Shown here one piece after another: positions 1 to 5,332 of a DNA stretch of 6,873 nucleotides. This DNA comes from CAG-552 sp964516925 (GTDB taxonomy: Bacteria; Bacillota; Clostridia; Christensenellales; Pumilibacteraceae). The stretch is from the NCBI GenBank assembly GCA_964516925.1, contig CAZEXL010000031.1, positions 1-6,873 of the forward strand, read 5' to 3'. The notes beneath the pieces are model-generated. The model saw only the letters and a list, made by a program, of their open reading frames with translations, had not been told where the DNA came from and ran no database searches. Position numbers and translations under genes: made by a program. Positions within the stretch are counted from its first letter, which is position 1. Every line of letters begins with the position of its first letter.

Positions 1-1
1 C

Positions 2-251
2 CGCAAATTTGAAACGTTATATTCGCAGGATCTTTTCATGAAGTATTCTTCGTATTGCAACGGGAGATTCTATGTAAATATATCCTTAGATAAATCAGTG
101 AAGGAAAAAACGTTTTCTGAAATAGCAGTATTGATGAGGTGACCAAAGATGAAGAACAAAAAATCCAGATCAAAATGTGATCCGTCCGATTGCAGAATAT
201 GACAAAGAACTATATATTGAAAAACGCAATCATTTGTGGTATAAAGTATAA
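2..251 (+). pseudogene. Decayed coding sequence, function unknown
   Basis: Three overlapping open stretches look like one protein broken by frameshifts. Frame 2 (from position 2 to a TGA at 140-142) includes RKFETLYSQDLFMKYSSY and later SVKEKTFSEIA. Frame 1 (130-180) reads IDEVTKDEEQKIQIK and then stops. Frame 3 (153-251) reads IRPIAEYDKELYIEKRNHLW and then stops. A fourth piece (241 to about 300, frame 1) reads KYKDKPEFAKENAYE and could be the original continuation. The pieces have coding-like composition (many charged residues, few rare clusters) and join end to end. No single frame is open throughout, and no start is visible, so the 5' end probably lies outside the window. I do not recognise the family. 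Either real decay or assembly indels could explain it. The VOC gene promoter lies inside its 3' part. Confidence 0.35.
217..245 (+). promoter_or_regulatory. Sigma-A type promoter of the VOC gene
   Basis: The -35 box TTGAAA (217-222) and the -10 box TATAAA (240-245) are separated by 17 bp, and TGG directly before the -10 gives an extended -10. Transcription would start near 252, leaving a leader of about 30 nt before the ATG at 284. The site was found by eye. Confidence 0.55.
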
Positions 252-283
252 AGATAAACCGGAATTTGCGAAGGAGAACGCAT

Positions 284-646
284 ATGAAATACAAAGGAAC
301 GCTTATCGTTGTAAAAGATTGCAACCGTGCTCTACAATTTTATCGTGATATGTTTGGGGTTCAACTACTTCAAGACAACGACGGAAATATAGAACTGACA
401 AATAACTTGTATTTACAGCAATCAGGTTACTGGGAACAATTCACTAAAAGAACAATAATTCCAAACAGTAACCAGTCCGAACTGTATTTTGAAGAGTCCG
501 ATATAGAAAAATTCGTGGAACGACTCGAAATGCTTTACCCGGAAACGGAATATGTCAATCGTTTGATAACTCACAGTTGGGGGCAAAAAGTTGTCAGATT
601 CTATGACCCTGACGGAAATCTGATTGAAGTGGGAACTCCCATGTAA
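284..646 (+). CDS. VOC (glyoxalase/bleomycin-resistance fold) family protein
   Basis: This is a 120-residue protein of the vicinal oxygen chelate superfamily, whose members are metal-dependent lyases, isomerases, dioxygenases or drug-binding proteins. The first beta-alpha unit is visible at residues 5-29, where LIVVKD is followed by the helix RALQFYRDMFGV. The second half has SELYFEE (65-71), the helix DIEKFVERL, and a WGQKVVRFYDPDGNLIEVG stretch (99-117). Within that stretch, FYDPDGNLIE with E115 is the classic C-terminal metal-ligand strand. Length is normal for a one-module VOC protein. The ATG at 284 is preferred over a TTG at 266 because AAGGAG (271-276) lies 7 nt before it. Codon use (AGA, ACA, ATT, CAA) is unlike the CG-ending preference of the genes to the right, which hints at horizontal acquisition. 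The substrate cannot be assigned: detoxification, antibiotic binding and unknown roles are all possible. Confidence 0.85.
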   Translation: MKYKGTLIVVKDCNRALQFYRDMFGVQLLQDNDGNIELTNNLYLQQSGYWEQFTKRTIIPNSNQSELYFEESDIEKFVERLEMLYPETEYVNRLITHSWGQKVVRFYDPDGNLIEVGTPM

Positions 647-971
647 TACGTTCGATAAATTCCAACCTACAGGTGTTCGCGCTTTTTATCCAATAAACGC
701 AAAAATTTAGTAACTGTACGCACTTTTTACAAGGTGTGCGCAAATTGTATCAAAATCGGTAGTGGTACACACAAGGAACCGCGGTCGAACCCATGGTTCC
801 TTTTCATTTGTGTTAAAGGCGTTGCAGGGATTATCGTTAAGACAAAAAAGAGCAAATTGCTGCTTAAATAACGGTAGCCAAACGCAACAAAATAAGCAAG
901 CAACGATGCGCAAAACGCAACGCTTTTAAAAATTTTCACTCCGTTTTTTCTTAAATATTGGCTAGCATAAT
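647..971. other. Gene-free interval between the VOC and YitT-family genes
   Basis: I see no convincing gene here. Short minus-strand frames exist but lack ribosome binding sites and family features. The interval holds a hairpin at 773-802 and two similar 14-nt segments (675-688 and 716-729, 12 of 14 identical, beginning GTTCGCGC and GTACGCAC and both ending CTTTTTA). It may be the remains of an inserted or repeated element. Confidence 0.5.
773..804 (+). terminator. Possible intrinsic terminator after the VOC gene
   Basis: An 8-bp perfect stem (AAGGAACC at 773-780 with GGTTCCTT at 795-802) encloses a 14-nt loop that can itself form a small GGT/ACC hairpin. It ends in TTTT (801-804). The U-run is short and the hairpin lies about 125 nt past the VOC stop codon, so its role as a terminator is uncertain. 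It could also be part of a decayed repeat. Confidence 0.35.
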
Positions 972-1003
972 AAAAAACACGTCACTAGAAAAGGACGTGT
1001 TTT
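972..1003 (-). terminator. Intrinsic terminator of the YitT-family gene
   Basis: On the minus strand a 10-bp perfect stem (AAAACACGTC with GACGTGTTTT, plus-strand arms 974-983 and 994-1003) with a 10-nt loop runs into a U-tract (A-run at 972-977 on +). It lies about 24 nt downstream of the stop codon at 1027-1029. Confidence 0.8.
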
Positions 1004-1026
1004 ATCGCTTGATGTCTAAAAACGTT

Positions 1027-2001
1027 TTATAGTACGGTTTCTTTTTCGCCCTCTTTAGCGTTGTAGCTAAAGCCTCTGCCGTAAACTTCGCTTGCCGGAA
1101 CTACGTACGCAAACGTATCGGAATAGCGGCTTAAAATACGCTTAAACCTTGCCATTTGACCTTTGCGCACTACGCAAATAAGCACCTGCTTATCGGCGCC
1201 CGTGTACGCGCCTTTTGCGTTTATAATGGTTACGCCGCGTTTAAGCTCGGTGGTAAGTTCTTTGCCAAGCTCCTCGCCGTGGACGGTAACGACCTCGAAC
1301 TTAATCGCCGACGATATGCCACGTACGAACGTTTCCGCCGCCTTGCTAGAGCAGAACATCTTTATTATCGAAAGTATCATGGGCACGATAACGTATCCGT
1401 TGTACATAGTCGCGTCAAAGAAGAACGCCGACAAAATTACGGCAGACGAGTCCATTGCGAATATAAACCATGATATGTTGGTTTCGGGATGCTTCTTTTG
1501 TATAATCGCGCTTACGATTTCGGTTCCGCCGTTGCAACCGTCTACCATAAGCAAAAGTCCCAAAGGAATACCGCACATAATACCGCCGATTACCGCGCAA
1601 AGTATAAATACGTAACCCTGTCCCTTAAGTGGATCTACGACGAGCATAGGAATAAAGTTGGTAGTGTCCAAAATTTCCAAAATCACGGCGTTAAGCACTA
1701 TGGTTGTGGTAGTCTTTGCCAAAAAGTCGACTTTAAACTTGAACGCCGCCCAGATAATAAGCGGAATATTGATGATAAAGAACGCAAGACCGGTATCGAA
1801 CGCTCCGCCCGTTACTTCGTTTACGAACGTTGCTAAGCCGAAGAATCCGCCCGGCGAGAACTTGTTGGGCTGAATAAACGAGTGCAACGCGACTGCCTGC
1901 ATAAACGCCGCAATAAACACAATGGTGTACTCTTTTATGTACTTAAATACCTTTTCTTTTTTAGACGATTTCGTATCGTGCTTCGTTTCGTTTTCATTCA
2001 T
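1027..2001 (-). CDS. YitT family membrane protein with C-terminal DUF2179 domain
   Basis: This is a 324-residue protein of the YitT/DUF161 family. These are polytopic membrane proteins, common in several copies per Firmicute genome, with no settled biochemical role. After a polar N-terminal tail (1-22), about six hydrophobic segments run from residue 24 to about 217. The first is followed by PNKFSPGGFFGLATF (46-59), which matches the family pattern of a proline/asparagine pair and then PGG-GLA. GCNGGTEIVSAI (155-166) is the second glycine-rich family motif. The soluble DUF2179 domain follows at about 235-312, with GVTIINAKGAYTGADKQVL and the closing FAYVVPASEVYGRGF. I chose the ATG at 2001 because GGGAG (2013-2017) lies 11 nt upstream and because the promoter start site falls only a few bases before the alternative ATG at 2022, which has no ribosome binding site. 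The gene appears monocistronic, with its own promoter and terminator. Function is unknown. Confidence 0.92.
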   Translation of the reverse strand: MNENETKHDTKSSKKEKVFKYIKEYTIVFIAAFMQAVALHSFIQPNKFSPGGFFGLATFVNEVTGGAFDTGLAFFIINIPLIIWAAFKFKVDFLAKTTTTIVLNAVILEILDTTNFIPMLVVDPLKGQGYVFILCAVIGGIMCGIPLGLLLMVDGCNGGTEIVSAIIQKKHPETNISWFIFAMDSSAVILSAFFFDATMYNGYVIVPMILSIIKMFCSSKAAETFVRGISSAIKFEVVTVHGEELGKELTTELKRGVTIINAKGAYTGADKQVLICVVRKGQMARFKRILSRYSDTFAYVVPASEVYGRGFSYNAKEGEKETVL

Positions 2002-2034
2002 ATTTTCTCTTTCTCCCTTCATTTAAGCCAAATC

Positions 2035-2063
2035 ATTTTAGCACTTCACATTTTTTTAGTAAA
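2035..2063 (-). promoter_or_regulatory. Promoter of the YitT-family gene
   Basis: Read on the minus strand, TTTACT (2063-2058) and TAAAAT (2040-2035) are 17 bp apart, and TGC precedes the -10 as an extended -10. The predicted start near 2028 gives a leader of about 27 nt to the ATG at 2001. The -35 is weak, which the extended -10 may offset. Confidence 0.6.
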
Positions 2064-2194
2064 CCGTTTTAAGCCTTTATCGGTATGAAATTTGCGTGAA
2101 ATACCCCTTCTTTTTTGTAAATTCGGCGCACGGTTAGCCTTCGCGCGGCACGTATGCAGATATGCGCATTTTAACACGCGTTTTTCGTTCACCG

Positions 2195-2234
2195 AAAAAG
2201 CAAAAAAATGCGCCGCAAAACGCATTTTTTTGCT
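2195..2234 (-). terminator. Intrinsic terminator of the acyltransferase gene
   Basis: A 14-bp perfect stem (plus-strand arms 2199-2212 and 2221-2234) with an 8-nt loop is followed on the minus strand by UUUU (2198-2195). Seven A-U pairs sit in the middle of the stem. The stem takes in the last base of the stop codon, so the terminator abuts the gene. A second small hairpin (arms 2181-2187 and 2193-2199) overlaps its tail. About 130 bp between this element and the YitT promoter show nothing further. Confidence 0.85.
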
Positions 2235-3481
2235 TACCTTAGCAATTCACCCTTGGTCTTAAAGCGAAATATCTCCTCTACCGCAAGCGATAATTTGGTT
2301 ATAACGTCCTTTTTAGACGGATACAACCAATAACTTTCGTTAACTTTGCTTATATCGATTACGTCCGCTTTGTTACGGAAATTGTACTCGATATGCAAGC
2401 CGTACGTGTCCTCGGGCTTCCAATATTCGTTTACTTCGCTTCCGTAAGCGTTGCATTTAAGCGAGAAACCGTCAAGCGAATGAACGATTTTGCCCTTACC
2501 CCAAGGATAGAACTTTTTAGCGTTGGGAAGCGTATAAACTTCCACTTCGTCCTCGAAACGGTACTTGCCCGATTCGACTTCCTTACGAACGTTTTCACGC
2601 TGCCAATCGAACCAATCGCCTATTTTGGTAAATCTGGTTTCGCCGTCCAGCGCACGCAACTCGCCAAGCTCGGTGTATTCGTACGCCTTGCCGCAATGAT
2701 TGCATCGCAGCGTGGTCCCGTTTGCGATCATGGCGTGCTCGGTATAACAATGCGGACATTGATACAACAAGCTGTTAAGCCCTTTAGCGCGATTAGCGTC
2801 CTTTATTTTTATATCGTTTTCCTTTTGGTACTCGTAGTCGTCGTACGTAAGATTTTCCAGTATACGCCCGTTGATTTCTTCCGCCGAAATAGAAGCAAGT
2901 TCCTCTTTGGTAACTATTTGCCTCATTTCAGCCTTTAAAGGAACGTAAGAATACTTCTTTTGACTGAACTGCGGATTGGCGGTAAAACAGCCGTGCATAT
3001 TAAGCGTAACTACGGGAACTCCGAGCGTTTTGCAAAGCTTGCCTACCGACTGCGGAATAAACGAACGTTTGCCGTCAAGCGTAAAACGAGCTTCGGGATA
3101 GAGCACGCATATTTGCTTGTTCTTTTGCAGCGTATGCTTCATATTGCGCATAAGCGCAAGATCCATAGGTAAAAACTTTCTTTTGGCTATGCACCCTAGT
3201 CCCCGCATAATAAAACGATTATGTAAAGCAAAAGCGTCGATTGCGGAAACGTAGTTCGCCCTGTGCGGGAATATTGCCGTTTGCAAAAGTTTTAAGTCGT
3301 AAAAAGATTGATGATTGCTTAAAAGTAAATACGGCGGCTTAAGCCCTTCCATATTGGTTTTTTCGATATGTAATTTGTGCACACGCATGCACGGAATACT
3401 AAGCATCCACGCAACGGGATACAGTATCACGCTTCCTTTGCGCGGCGGCTTAGTAAAATCGTGGTGTTTGATCGTTTTCAT
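2234..3481 (-). CDS. PlsC-type acyltransferase fused to a zinc ribbon and an unassigned C-terminal domain
   Basis: This is a 415-residue protein. Its N-terminal half is a lysophospholipid acyltransferase (LPLAT/PlsC) domain, whose known relatives transfer acyl groups to glycerolipid or related acceptors at the membrane face. The catalytic HX4D motif is NHQSFYD (H57, D62). Residues 89-103 correspond to motif II, YPEAR (128-132) to the FPEG-type motif III, and GVPVVTLNMHG (154-164) to motif IV. The arginine after PE is unusual, since FPEG is the norm. After a helical linker a zinc ribbon is clear: C242-x2-C245 and C260-x2-C263. Residues from about 280 to 415 form a basic, aromatic-rich domain (WFDWQRENVRKE, FYPWGKGK) that I cannot assign. 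The protein is far longer than a plain PlsC (about 200-250 residues). Upstream AAAGGG lies close to the ATG (4-nt gap), a weak ribosome binding site. It has its own promoter and terminator. The acyltransferase class is firm; the acceptor is not known. Confidence 0.88.
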   Translation of the reverse strand: MKTIKHHDFTKPPRKGSVILYPVAWMLSIPCMRVHKLHIEKTNMEGLKPPYLLLSNHQSFYDLKLLQTAIFPHRANYVSAIDAFALHNRFIMRGLGCIAKRKFLPMDLALMRNMKHTLQKNKQICVLYPEARFTLDGKRSFIPQSVGKLCKTLGVPVVTLNMHGCFTANPQFSQKKYSYVPLKAEMRQIVTKEELASISAEEINGRILENLTYDDYEYQKENDIKIKDANRAKGLNSLLYQCPHCYTEHAMIANGTTLRCNHCGKAYEYTELGELRALDGETRFTKIGDWFDWQRENVRKEVESGKYRFEDEVEVYTLPNAKKFYPWGKGKIVHSLDGFSLKCNAYGSEVNEYWKPEDTYGLHIEYNFRNKADVIDISKVNESYWLYPSKKDVITKLSLAVEEIFRFKTKGELLR

Positions 3482-3497
3482 ATAACCCTTTATCTTA

Positions 3498-3515
3498 TTG
3501 CGTCCTTATACGCAA
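3498..3515 (-). other. Hairpin in the acyltransferase mRNA leader
   Basis: The roughly 43-nt leader can fold TTGCGT (3515-3510 on the minus strand) against ACGCAA (3503-3498) with the 6-nt loop ATAAGG. It lies just upstream of the weak ribosome binding site, so it could influence translation or mRNA stability. No known regulatory RNA class is recognised. Confidence 0.4.
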
Positions 3516-3530
3516 CCAATGTGATAATTC

Positions 3531-3560
3531 ATTATATTATATTTTACGCAACTCTGTCAA
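3531..3560 (-). promoter_or_regulatory. Promoter of the acyltransferase gene
   Basis: On the minus strand a perfect TTGACA (3560-3555) is followed after 18 bp by a perfect TATAAT (3536-3531). A second TATAAT at 3541-3536 is too close to this -35 to be used. The predicted start is near 3524. Confidence 0.8.
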
Positions 3561-3564
3561 GAAC

Positions 3565-3598
3565 TTAAAACGACAAAATAACTAATTATTCGTTTTAA
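3565..3598. repeat. 9-bp inverted repeat between divergent promoters
   Basis: TTAAAACGA (3565-3573) and TCGTTTTAA (3590-3598) are exact inverted copies 16 bp apart, in AT-rich sequence 4 bp beyond the acyltransferase -35 box. Arm-to-arm spacing is about 25 bp, just over two helical turns. It could be a regulator site, an UP-like element or chance in AT-rich DNA. The mgtE promoter lies 60 bp further on. Confidence 0.45.
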
Positions 3599-3657
3599 AG
3601 CAACCGGACGGGCTTTTGCACTCTCGGAATAAAGGCGTATGCTTTTCCGTCAACGTA

Positions 3658-3687
3658 TTGACAAATTATAGACCAAGGTAGTATAAT
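3658..3687 (+). promoter_or_regulatory. Promoter of mgtE
   Basis: TTGACA (3658-3663) and TATAAT (3682-3687) are both perfect consensus boxes with an 18-bp spacer. Transcription should start near 3694, leaving a leader of about 40 nt. That is too short for an M-box (ykoK) magnesium riboswitch, so control at that level is not expected. Confidence 0.8.
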
Positions 3688-3733
3688 AAAAAGTAGCTAA
3701 GTAAAAGACAAAATCACAACAAGGAGGTAAATT

Positions 3734-5104
3734 ATGACCGAAAACGAATTACTAAACCTTATAACTATCGTAAACGAACTTATCGAAAAGAAAAACTATG
3801 TAGAAATTAAAAACGTTCTTAGCAAAATAAACGCGGTAGACCTTGCCGAAGCGTTTTATAAGCTAAGCGACGACAAACTTGCGCTAGTATTCAGATTGCT
3901 GCCAAAAGAGCTTGCGGCGGAAACGTTCGTAGAAATGGATTCCGATCAACAAGAAGTTTTGCTTAAAGGACTTACGGGCGAAGAAATCAAGCAAATGCTA
4001 GACGAGCTTTACATCGACGACACGGTAGACATTATAGAAGAAATGCCGGCGTCCATCGTAAAACGCATACTCTCCATTGCCGACGATAAAACCAGAAAGG
4101 ACGTTAATGCATTGCTTTCCTACCCGCAAGACAGCGCAGGAAGCATAATGACGACCGAATACGTAAGTCTTAAAGAAACGTACTCGGCGCAAGACGCATT
4201 CGATAAAATTCGCCGCACCGGCGTAGACAAAGAAACGATTTATATTTGCTACGTAACCGACCTTAGCAGAAAGCTTATAGGCGTTATTTCGGCACGCACG
4301 CTTTTGCTTGCCGAACCGCACGAAAAGGTTTCCGACCTTATGGACACGAGTGTAATAAGCGTAAGCACGCACGCCGACAAAGAGTACGTAGCTCGTGAAA
4401 TTCAACGCTACGGCTTTTTGGCTATGCCGGTAGTAGACAACGAAAACAGACTGGTCGGCATCGTAACCGTAGACGACGCAATGGACGTATTGCGTGAAGA
4501 AAACGACGAGGACTTTTCTAAAATAGCGGCTGTTACGCCAAGCGACAAACCGTACTTTAAAACAAACGTAATCGAGCTTTTTTTAAGCCGACTGCCCTGG
4601 CTGTTGATTCTTATGGTAAGCGCAACGTTTACCAGCCTTATTATAAGCGCATACGAGGACGTATTGCTCGGCATAAGCGTAACGTTGTTCGCATGCGTCC
4701 CCATGCTTATGGACACGGGCGGCAACGCGGGAAGTCAGGCTTCGGTAACGATTATACGCAGCATCGCTCTTGGCGAAACGACGCTTAAAGACGCAGGCAA
4801 GGTCGTTTGGAAAGAATTACGCGTTTCACTTATGCTAGGTCTTGTGATGGGCGCGGTGTGTTTTGCAAAGCTCATGCTTATAGACTCGCTGTACAACCCC
4901 ATGAGTCCGCTTATAGCCTTTACCGTTTCGATAACTCTATCCATTACGATAGTAATCGCAAAGCTTATAGGCGCAACCTTGCCGCTACTTGCAAAAGCGA
5001 TAAAGCTCGATCCTGCAGTCGTGGCAAGTCCGTTTATTACGACTGCCGTAGACGCGCTTTCACTTATAATCTACGCAAACATAGCGCTCGCTTTGCTTGG
5101 CTAA
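3734..5104 (+). CDS. mgtE: MgtE magnesium transporter
   Basis: This is a 456-residue MgtE, the usual length. The family forms dimeric Mg2+ channels in the cytoplasmic membrane, gated by cytosolic Mg2+ bound between the N and CBS domains; some members also pass Co2+ or other divalents. An acidic helical MgtE_N domain spans about 5-125 (LPKELAAETFVEMD, DTVDIIEEMP). Two CBS repeats follow at about 135-195 (SAGSIMTTEYVSL) and 200-258 (LMDTSVISV, MPVVDNENRLVGIVTVDDAMD). The plug helix region carries the acidic EENDEDFSKIA (255-265). Five membrane helices occupy 285-456, with the signature PMLMDTGGNAGSQ (323-335). The last helix has LDPAVVASPFITTAVDALS, where D440 aligns with the pore aspartate of characterised MgtE. 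AAGGAGGT (3721-3728) gives a strong ribosome binding site 6 nt before the ATG. The gene stands alone between its own promoter and a shared terminator. All hallmark residues are present. Confidence 0.96.
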   Translation: MTENELLNLITIVNELIEKKNYVEIKNVLSKINAVDLAEAFYKLSDDKLALVFRLLPKELAAETFVEMDSDQQEVLLKGLTGEEIKQMLDELYIDDTVDIIEEMPASIVKRILSIADDKTRKDVNALLSYPQDSAGSIMTTEYVSLKETYSAQDAFDKIRRTGVDKETIYICYVTDLSRKLIGVISARTLLLAEPHEKVSDLMDTSVISVSTHADKEYVAREIQRYGFLAMPVVDNENRLVGIVTVDDAMDVLREENDEDFSKIAAVTPSDKPYFKTNVIELFLSRLPWLLILMVSATFTSLIISAYEDVLLGISVTLFACVPMLMDTGGNAGSQASVTIIRSIALGETTLKDAGKVVWKELRVSLMLGLVMGAVCFAKLMLIDSLYNPMSPLIAFTVSITLSITIVIAKLIGATLPLLAKAIKLDPAVVASPFITTAVDALSLIIYANIALALLG

Positions 5105-5115
5105 AAATGCAAAAC

Positions 5116-5152
5116 ACGTAAAAAGGGCAATTCTTGATTGCCCTTTTTACGT
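5116..5152. terminator. Bidirectional terminator between mgtE and the oadB pair
   Basis: A 16-bp perfect stem (5116-5131 with 5137-5152) with a 5-nt loop TCTTG has a GGGCAAT core flanked by five A/T pairs on each side. Either strand therefore reads as GC stem plus U-run. It lies 11 nt past the mgtE stop and touches the stop codon of the small minus-strand gene, so it serves both convergent units. Confidence 0.9.
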
Positions 5153-5317
5153 TTATTCTTTTTTGTCTTGGTCGTTTTTCTTTTTTGAATACTTGTTTGC
5201 CACACGATTTATAACGAACGTAGCAACGGCAATAACGCCGACTATTAGGAATATGCCAAGCATGCCTATGCCCATATACTTAAGATTGTTTACAAAATTA
5301 ATCGGTTCGAAATACAT
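5153..5317 (-). CDS. Small one-helix membrane protein, OadG-like
   Basis: This 54-residue protein begins MYFEPINFVNNLKYMGIGML. It has one membrane helix at about 14-36 (glycine-rich GIGMLGIFLIVGVIAVATFVI) and a strongly charged cytoplasmic tail (KYSKKKNDQDKKE). AGGAGG (5330-5325) lies 7 nt before the ATG, an excellent ribosome binding site. It starts 15 bp after the oadB stop, so the two are co-transcribed and probably co-translated. In sodium-pump decarboxylases the gamma subunit (OadG) is a small protein with one N-terminal helix that holds the alpha and beta subunits together. The position, size and topology fit a reduced version. It lacks the longer proline-rich, histidine-bearing tail that binds Zn2+ in classical OadG. 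The assignment rests on context and topology, not on a clear sequence match. Confidence 0.8.
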   Translation of the reverse strand: MYFEPINFVNNLKYMGIGMLGIFLIVGVIAVATFVINRVANKYSKKKNDQDKKE

Positions 5318-5332
5318 AATCGTTCCTCCTTA

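Noticed and set aside
266..283. TTG start for the VOC protein
   Set aside because: The stretch contains the ribosome binding site of the ATG at 284.
773..802. Possible tRNA fragment because of the GGTCGAACC sequence
   Set aside because: No acceptor, D-arm or anticodon arm can be built around it; it is simply a hairpin.
707..939. Two overlapping minus-strand small frames in the VOC-YitT interval
   Set aside because: They overlap each other in different frames, lack ribosome binding sites and read through the hairpin at 773-802; no domain is recognisable.
1156..1836. Plus-strand frames opposite the YitT-family gene
   Set aside because: They are antisense shadows of a clear membrane-protein gene, produced by its CG-rich codon pattern.
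2002..2022. ATG at 2022 as the start of the YitT-family protein
   Set aside because: It lies a few bases from the predicted transcription start and has no ribosome binding site; the GGGAG just after it serves the ATG at 2001.
3688..3733. M-box (Mg2+) riboswitch before mgtE
   Set aside because: The leader after the consensus promoter is only about 40 nt, far too short for the aptamer.
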